A stretch of 64,000 nt of DNA, from positions 124,001 to 188,000 of the forward strand of contig CBDCHP010000011.1 of the NCBI GenBank assembly GCA_965217265.1, in the 5' to 3' direction. Below the pieces are notes generated by a model. The model had not been told where the DNA came from. It did no database searches and was given only the letters and a program-made list of their open reading frames with translations. The first letter of the stretch is position 1. The number at the start of each line of letters is the position of its first letter. This stretch comes from JAGRGG01 sp965217265 (GTDB taxonomy: Bacteria > Pseudomonadota > Alphaproteobacteria > Geminicoccales > Geminicoccaceae). Of this stretch, positions 60,766 through 64,000 are shown one piece after another. The translations under genes and the position numbers were made by a program.

Positions 60766-60859
60766 CCGATCGCGGCCACGGCGGTCACGCCTCGCGCGGG
60801 CGCGTCTGGACCGGCGGTGCCGGACCGGCCGTCCGCGCCGCGCGAGGCAGTGAAGCGTA

Positions 60860-61948
60860 TCAATTCTCCATCACGACCGTGAACGCCCCGGCAAACACCC
60901 GTCGTTCTTCTTCCGTTCCGACCGTAACGCGGATGCAGCGGTTCAAGGGCGCCACGCCCGGCATTCGAATGAAGACGCCCCGCTCTTGCAGCCGTTCGAG
61001 GGTTGCTCGCGCGCGCTCCGCGCCGCCGACGTCGATCGCGACGAAGTTGGCGGCCGACGGCAGGGCGTCGAGGCCCAAGGACGCGGCGAGGTCGGCGTAG
61101 GCGTTTCGCCCTTTGGCGACGGCGGCGATCACGGCGGCGAGGTGGTCGTCGTCCTTCAGCGCCGCGAGCGCGCCCGCCTGCGCCACCCGGCCGACGCCGA
61201 AATGGTTGCGCACCTTGTCGAGGGCTCGAAGCGTGGCCTCCTCGGCGATGGCGTAGCCGACGCGCAGGCCTGCGAGGCCGTACGCCTTCGAGAAGGTGCG
61301 CAGGCGCACGACGCGCGGGTCGAGCGGCGTCATCGCCGGCACGGCGTCGGCCGGGGCGAACTCGGCGTAGGCCTCGTCCAAGAGCAGCAGACAATCTCGC
61401 GGCAGGGTCTCGATGAAGGACCGGACCGCACCCGCGTCGTGCCACGTCCCCATCGGGTTGTCGGGGTTAGCGAGGTAGACGAGCGGCGCGTCGTGCCTTC
61501 GAGCGGCGTCGAGGAGGGCGTTTAGATCCTCGTGGTCGGCACGATAGGGGACGGCGACGGGCCGGCCGCCGAAACCGTTGACGTGATAGTTGAAGGTCGG
61601 GTAGGCGCCCGTTGATGTCACGACCGGCGTGCCGGGCGCCACGGTCAGGCGGACGAAGAGGCCGAGCAGGTCGTCGATCCCGCTCCCGACGGCGATCTCG
61701 GCGGGGCGCAAACCGAAGCGTTCGGCGAGCGCCGCGCGCAAATCGTGCGCCTCCGGGTCGCCGTACCACGCGATCCGGCGCGCGGCGGCCGCCATCGCGG
61801 CCAGGGCTCGCGGCGAGGGACCGAACGCGCTCTCGTTGGCGCCGAGCCGGGCGGCGAAGGCGTGGCCGCGCCCGCGCTCGATCGCCTCGGGCGCCTTGAA
61901 CGGCACGCTCGCCGGCAGACGGGTGATCAGTTCGGTGAAACGGGGCAT
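60860..61948 (-). CDS. Histidinol-phosphate/aromatic aminotransferase
   Basis: 362 aa, fold-type I: RLGANESAFGPSPRALAAMA (~34-53), WYGDPEAHDLRAALAERFGL (~61-80), VGSGIDDLLGLFVRLTVAPG, YLANPDNPMGTWHD (~155), LLLDEAYAEFAP and FSKAYGLAGLRVGYAIAEE with the PLP Lys (~218-236). HisC or aromatic aminotransferase; without other his genes nearby the substrate is open, although a hisE-like end lies 2 kb away. Confidence 0.82.
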   Translation of the reverse strand: MPRFTELITRLPASVPFKAPEAIERGRGHAFAARLGANESAFGPSPRALAAMAAAARRIAWYGDPEAHDLRAALAERFGLRPAEIAVGSGIDDLLGLFVRLTVAPGTPVVTSTGAYPTFNYHVNGFGGRPVAVPYRADHEDLNALLDAARRHDAPLVYLANPDNPMGTWHDAGAVRSFIETLPRDCLLLLDEAYAEFAPADAVPAMTPLDPRVVRLRTFSKAYGLAGLRVGYAIAEEATLRALDKVRNHFGVGRVAQAGALAALKDDDHLAAVIAAVAKGRNAYADLAASLGLDALPSAANFVAIDVGGAERARATLERLQERGVFIRMPGVAPLNRCIRVTVGTEEERRVFAGAFTVVMEN

Positions 61949-61972
61949 CGGTCAAGCTCGTCCTAAGATCGT

Positions 61973-63766
61973 TCATCCCAGCGGCAGCCAGACTTCGAGC
62001 GTGCCCGGCCGAGGCAGCGGGCGGTAGCTGGTGAAGTCGGTCAGGCGCCACGTCGTCTCCGTCCCGTCCCCCGCCCCGCCCAGGGCCTCGATCAGCCGCT
62101 CGGCGAAGACGCGGTCGGCGGCGTAGAAGTAGCGCACGCTGCCGGTCTCGACCGCGAACGGCACCGAACGGAGGTTGACATCGGCAAAACCGGCGTCGCC
62201 CACGCGGTCCGCGAGGCGCTCGGCCATCGCCTCCGACCCGCCGCCCTGGGGGTAGTGGACGAAGACGCGCGGTTGCGGTGCCGCGGCGTTCGCGGGCGGC
62301 GACGTCGGCGGGTCGAGGACCGACGGCGCCCCCTCGGGGTCGGCCGGGGCGGTCGCCGTCGGTGCCGGCGCCCTCGGTCCGACCCTCGCCGGCACGTCGT
62401 CGGGTCTCGGCAAGACCAACCACTGCGGGGGCGCGGCGGCGTCGATTTCGGGCGCCTCGGGGATCGACGGGGCATCACTGGCGATACCATCGTCGGGTTC
62501 TGGCGGAGAGGACGCTTGCGGCACCCGCTCGGGCACGGCGTCGGGTTCGGGCGCCTCGGGCGGCGGCGGCGCATCGCCCACGGCAACGGCCTCGGATTCC
62601 GGCAAGGCCGATGCCCGCGGCACCCGCTCCGGCGGTACGGCGTCGGGCGCCTCGAAGCGCTCGAAGCTGTCATCGGGTGGCACTACTGGCGCCGCCGGCG
62701 GCGGTGCGGGGGTCGAATCGGTCGCGGTCGGTGCCGTCAGCGGCGTCAGCGCCAGCCAGAGCAGGGCGAGGGTCAAGAGCAGCAGGACCGACAAAAGCCC
62801 CCAGCCGAGGATCGGCCGCCAGCGACGGCGGCGGTGACGACGGCGGCGGTGAGGACGGCGGGGAACGTAACTTTGACTTTTGCCCCAAGTCGGCTCGCGC
62901 CAGACGGGAAGGTCGTCGGGCACCCGAATCATCGCCACGGGTGACGGCGCGGGCGAGACTTCATCCGCGGGCGTTGGTTCCGGCACCGGCCGCAGCGGCG
63001 CCTCGTTCGCGGGTGGCGTCGCCTCCGGCAGGAGCGACGGTGGGGCCTCGTACACGGACGGCGTCGGCGACGGTGCGGGCCGTAACGGGGCCTCAGCCGC
63101 GGGCGGTACCGGTTCCGGCACAAGTGACGCCGGGGCGTCGTACACGGACGACGCCGGTGCCGGCTGCGGTGAAGCCTCCTCAGCAAGCGACGCTGCTTCC
63201 TCCTGCACGGGCGGCAGCGGCGGGGCTTCGGCCGCGGGCGGTGTCGGCACCGGTACCGGCCGCGGCGCACCCCCGGTCGATACCGACACGGGCCACAGCG
63301 GGATCACGCGCGCCGTCGCCGCCCTGTACGGCGGCACCGCCTTGACGGTTGCCGGCGGCGGCTCAGCGGCGGCGGCGGGGGCCTCGGTCGGCGGTTCGGC
63401 GAAGCTCAGCGCCGCCTCGTCGTCGGCGCCCAAGTTGAAGCCCGCCGCGTTCGCGTCGGCGGGGTCGGCGGGGCCGGCGCCGAACACGACCCACAGGCCC
63501 GTCCGGTCGCCCCCCGTCCGCGCCAGCGCGTCCCTGACGTGGTCGGCGATCGCGGCTTCGAGCCACGCGCGCACGTCGGGGTCGTGGACGTTGTAGTCAG
63601 CGCCCTCGATGCGCAGGCGGCGCCAAGCGTCCTCGACCGCGAGCCGGGCGAGGTCGATGTCGCCGACCAGCGGCAGGAGGGGGGCGGCAAACCCTTCCAG
63701 GTCCGCCCGCGTCAGCCCCTCGGGCCCGTCGCCCTCCCCGCCACCGGCGATCCGGCGGTGCGCCAT
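61973..63766 (-). CDS. Proline-rich single-pass membrane protein, LytR_C-like end
   Basis: 597 aa. N-terminal ~100 residues are folded (LEGFAAPLLPLVGDIDLARL then AVEDAWRRLRIEGADYN), then a long Pro/Ala/Glu-rich linker with repeats of the type PPAAEAPLRPAPSPTPSVYE and ATPPANEAPLRPVPEPTP. A basic stretch RRPHRRRRHRRRRWRPILG precedes one membrane helix (LSVLLLLTLALLWLAL, ~318-335). After a second linker the last ~95 residues form a LytR_C/SPOR-like domain: RVFVHYPQGGGSEAMAERLA, SVRYFYAADRVFAERLIEAL. Could reach the cell wall; function unknown. Confidence 0.7.
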   Translation of the reverse strand: MAHRRIAGGGEGDGPEGLTRADLEGFAAPLLPLVGDIDLARLAVEDAWRRLRIEGADYNVHDPDVRAWLEAAIADHVRDALARTGGDRTGLWVVFGAGPADPADANAAGFNLGADDEAALSFAEPPTEAPAAAAEPPPATVKAVPPYRAATARVIPLWPVSVSTGGAPRPVPVPTPPAAEAPPLPPVQEEAASLAEEASPQPAPASSVYDAPASLVPEPVPPAAEAPLRPAPSPTPSVYEAPPSLLPEATPPANEAPLRPVPEPTPADEVSPAPSPVAMIRVPDDLPVWREPTWGKSQSYVPRRPHRRRRHRRRRWRPILGWGLLSVLLLLTLALLWLALTPLTAPTATDSTPAPPPAAPVVPPDDSFERFEAPDAVPPERVPRASALPESEAVAVGDAPPPPEAPEPDAVPERVPQASSPPEPDDGIASDAPSIPEAPEIDAAAPPQWLVLPRPDDVPARVGPRAPAPTATAPADPEGAPSVLDPPTSPPANAAAPQPRVFVHYPQGGGSEAMAERLADRVGDAGFADVNLRSVPFAVETGSVRYFYAADRVFAERLIEALGGAGDGTETTWRLTDFTSYRPLPRPGTLEVWLPLG

Positions 63767-63843
63767 CGGCTGTTGTCCTGATCATCCTGGGCTGCGGCCC
63801 GCCCACGGCGTTGTTCGAACGGTAAGGCCATACCGTGGTTGCG

Positions 63844-64000
63844 TCACTCGCGGCGGCGCACGCGGCGCTCGCGCATATCCAGGTGATGCGCGACCTCGGC
63901 GAGGTCGATCCCGGCGGCGGCGAGGCGGCAGAGCGTGAAGTAGAAGAGGTCGGCCGCCTCCCAGACGATCGCGTCCTGCCCCTCGGCCTCGATCAGCTCG
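63844..64000 (-). CDS. Phosphoribosyl-ATP pyrophosphatase (HisE)-like, 3' end
   Basis: 52 C-terminal residues, open at the window edge: ELIEAEGQDAIVWEAADLFY, FTLCRLAAAGIDLAEVAHHL, DMRERRVRRRE. The EAADLxYxxL motif is the MazG/HisE metal-binding helix. Histidine biosynthesis is likely, especially with a hisC-like gene nearby. Confidence 0.7.
   Translation of the reverse strand, partial: ELIEAEGQDAIVWEAADLFYFTLCRLAAAGIDLAEVAHHLDMRERRVRRRE

Noticed and set aside
60766..60859. Right arm of the palindromic element before the aminotransferase
   Set aside because: Only a vague CGCGCGAGGCAGTGAAGCG string is present; too weak to claim a full copy.

Overview
The window is very GC-rich (roughly 70% by eye), except for two AT-rich islets near 3.3-4.2 kb and 53.1-54.0 kb. 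The gene orders radA-cvpA-purF-SDR and hmgA-fahA, the protocatechuate operon, and the many TRAP and TTT transporters point to an alphaproteobacterium, probably a Rhodospirillales-like heterotroph that lives on small organic acids, aromatics and organosulfonates. No rRNA or tRNA gene and no CRISPR array was seen.

Layout: the 3' end of a DUF4114-type surface protein and a ThDP enzyme (1-3.2 kb); a frameshifted low-GC gene (3.3-4.2 kb); a TRAP transporter divergent from pobA (4.5-9.1 kb), then an SMR efflux gene. Next comes the protocatechuate operon pcaC-pcaH-pcaG-BKACE-pcaB (9.6-13.4 kb). From 13.6 to 30.0 kb lies an organosulfonate block. Its left part, read leftwards, is suyA-suyB-tctC-tctA-tctB-(2.3-kb transposon)-comC-like dehydrogenase, with a divergent GntR regulator. 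Its right part is a LacI regulator divergent from a TRAP system followed by HpsN-, HpsO- and HpsP-like dehydrogenases. Together these predict 2,3-dihydroxypropane-1-sulfonate -> (R)-sulfolactate -> pyruvate + sulfite. A decayed GH36 alpha-galactosidase (30.2-32.1 kb) follows, then a small secreted protein.

From 33.1 to 41.9 kb lies a homogentisate locus: maiA, a third TRAP system, DUF2783, a FAD hydroxylase, an MBL-fold protein, fahA and hmgA. Then come a DegT aminotransferase, an orphan cueR with a textbook MerR-type promoter, an old-yellow-enzyme homologue, the SDR-purF-cvpA-radA housekeeping block, modABC, a Phd/PIN toxin-antitoxin pair, an AT-rich HEPN-like gene, a cupin, a yellow-like lactonase, a PLP decarboxylase, zinc-free rpmE-rpmJ, an iclR, a GNAT-like gene, a hisC paralogue, a proline-rich membrane protein and the 3' end of a hisE-like gene.

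Two structural themes stand out. First, a transposon with 24-bp inverted ends and an 8-bp target duplication carries an IS1595-type DDE transposase whose stop codon overlaps the start of a TnpB gene. Second, a 130-150-bp palindromic element (8 full copies, 2 half copies and several remnants) sits between genes, and its outer end often supplies the upstream gene's stop codon. Several genes also carry single-base indels, mostly in short homopolymers, so either base-calling errors or real decay must be kept in mind.
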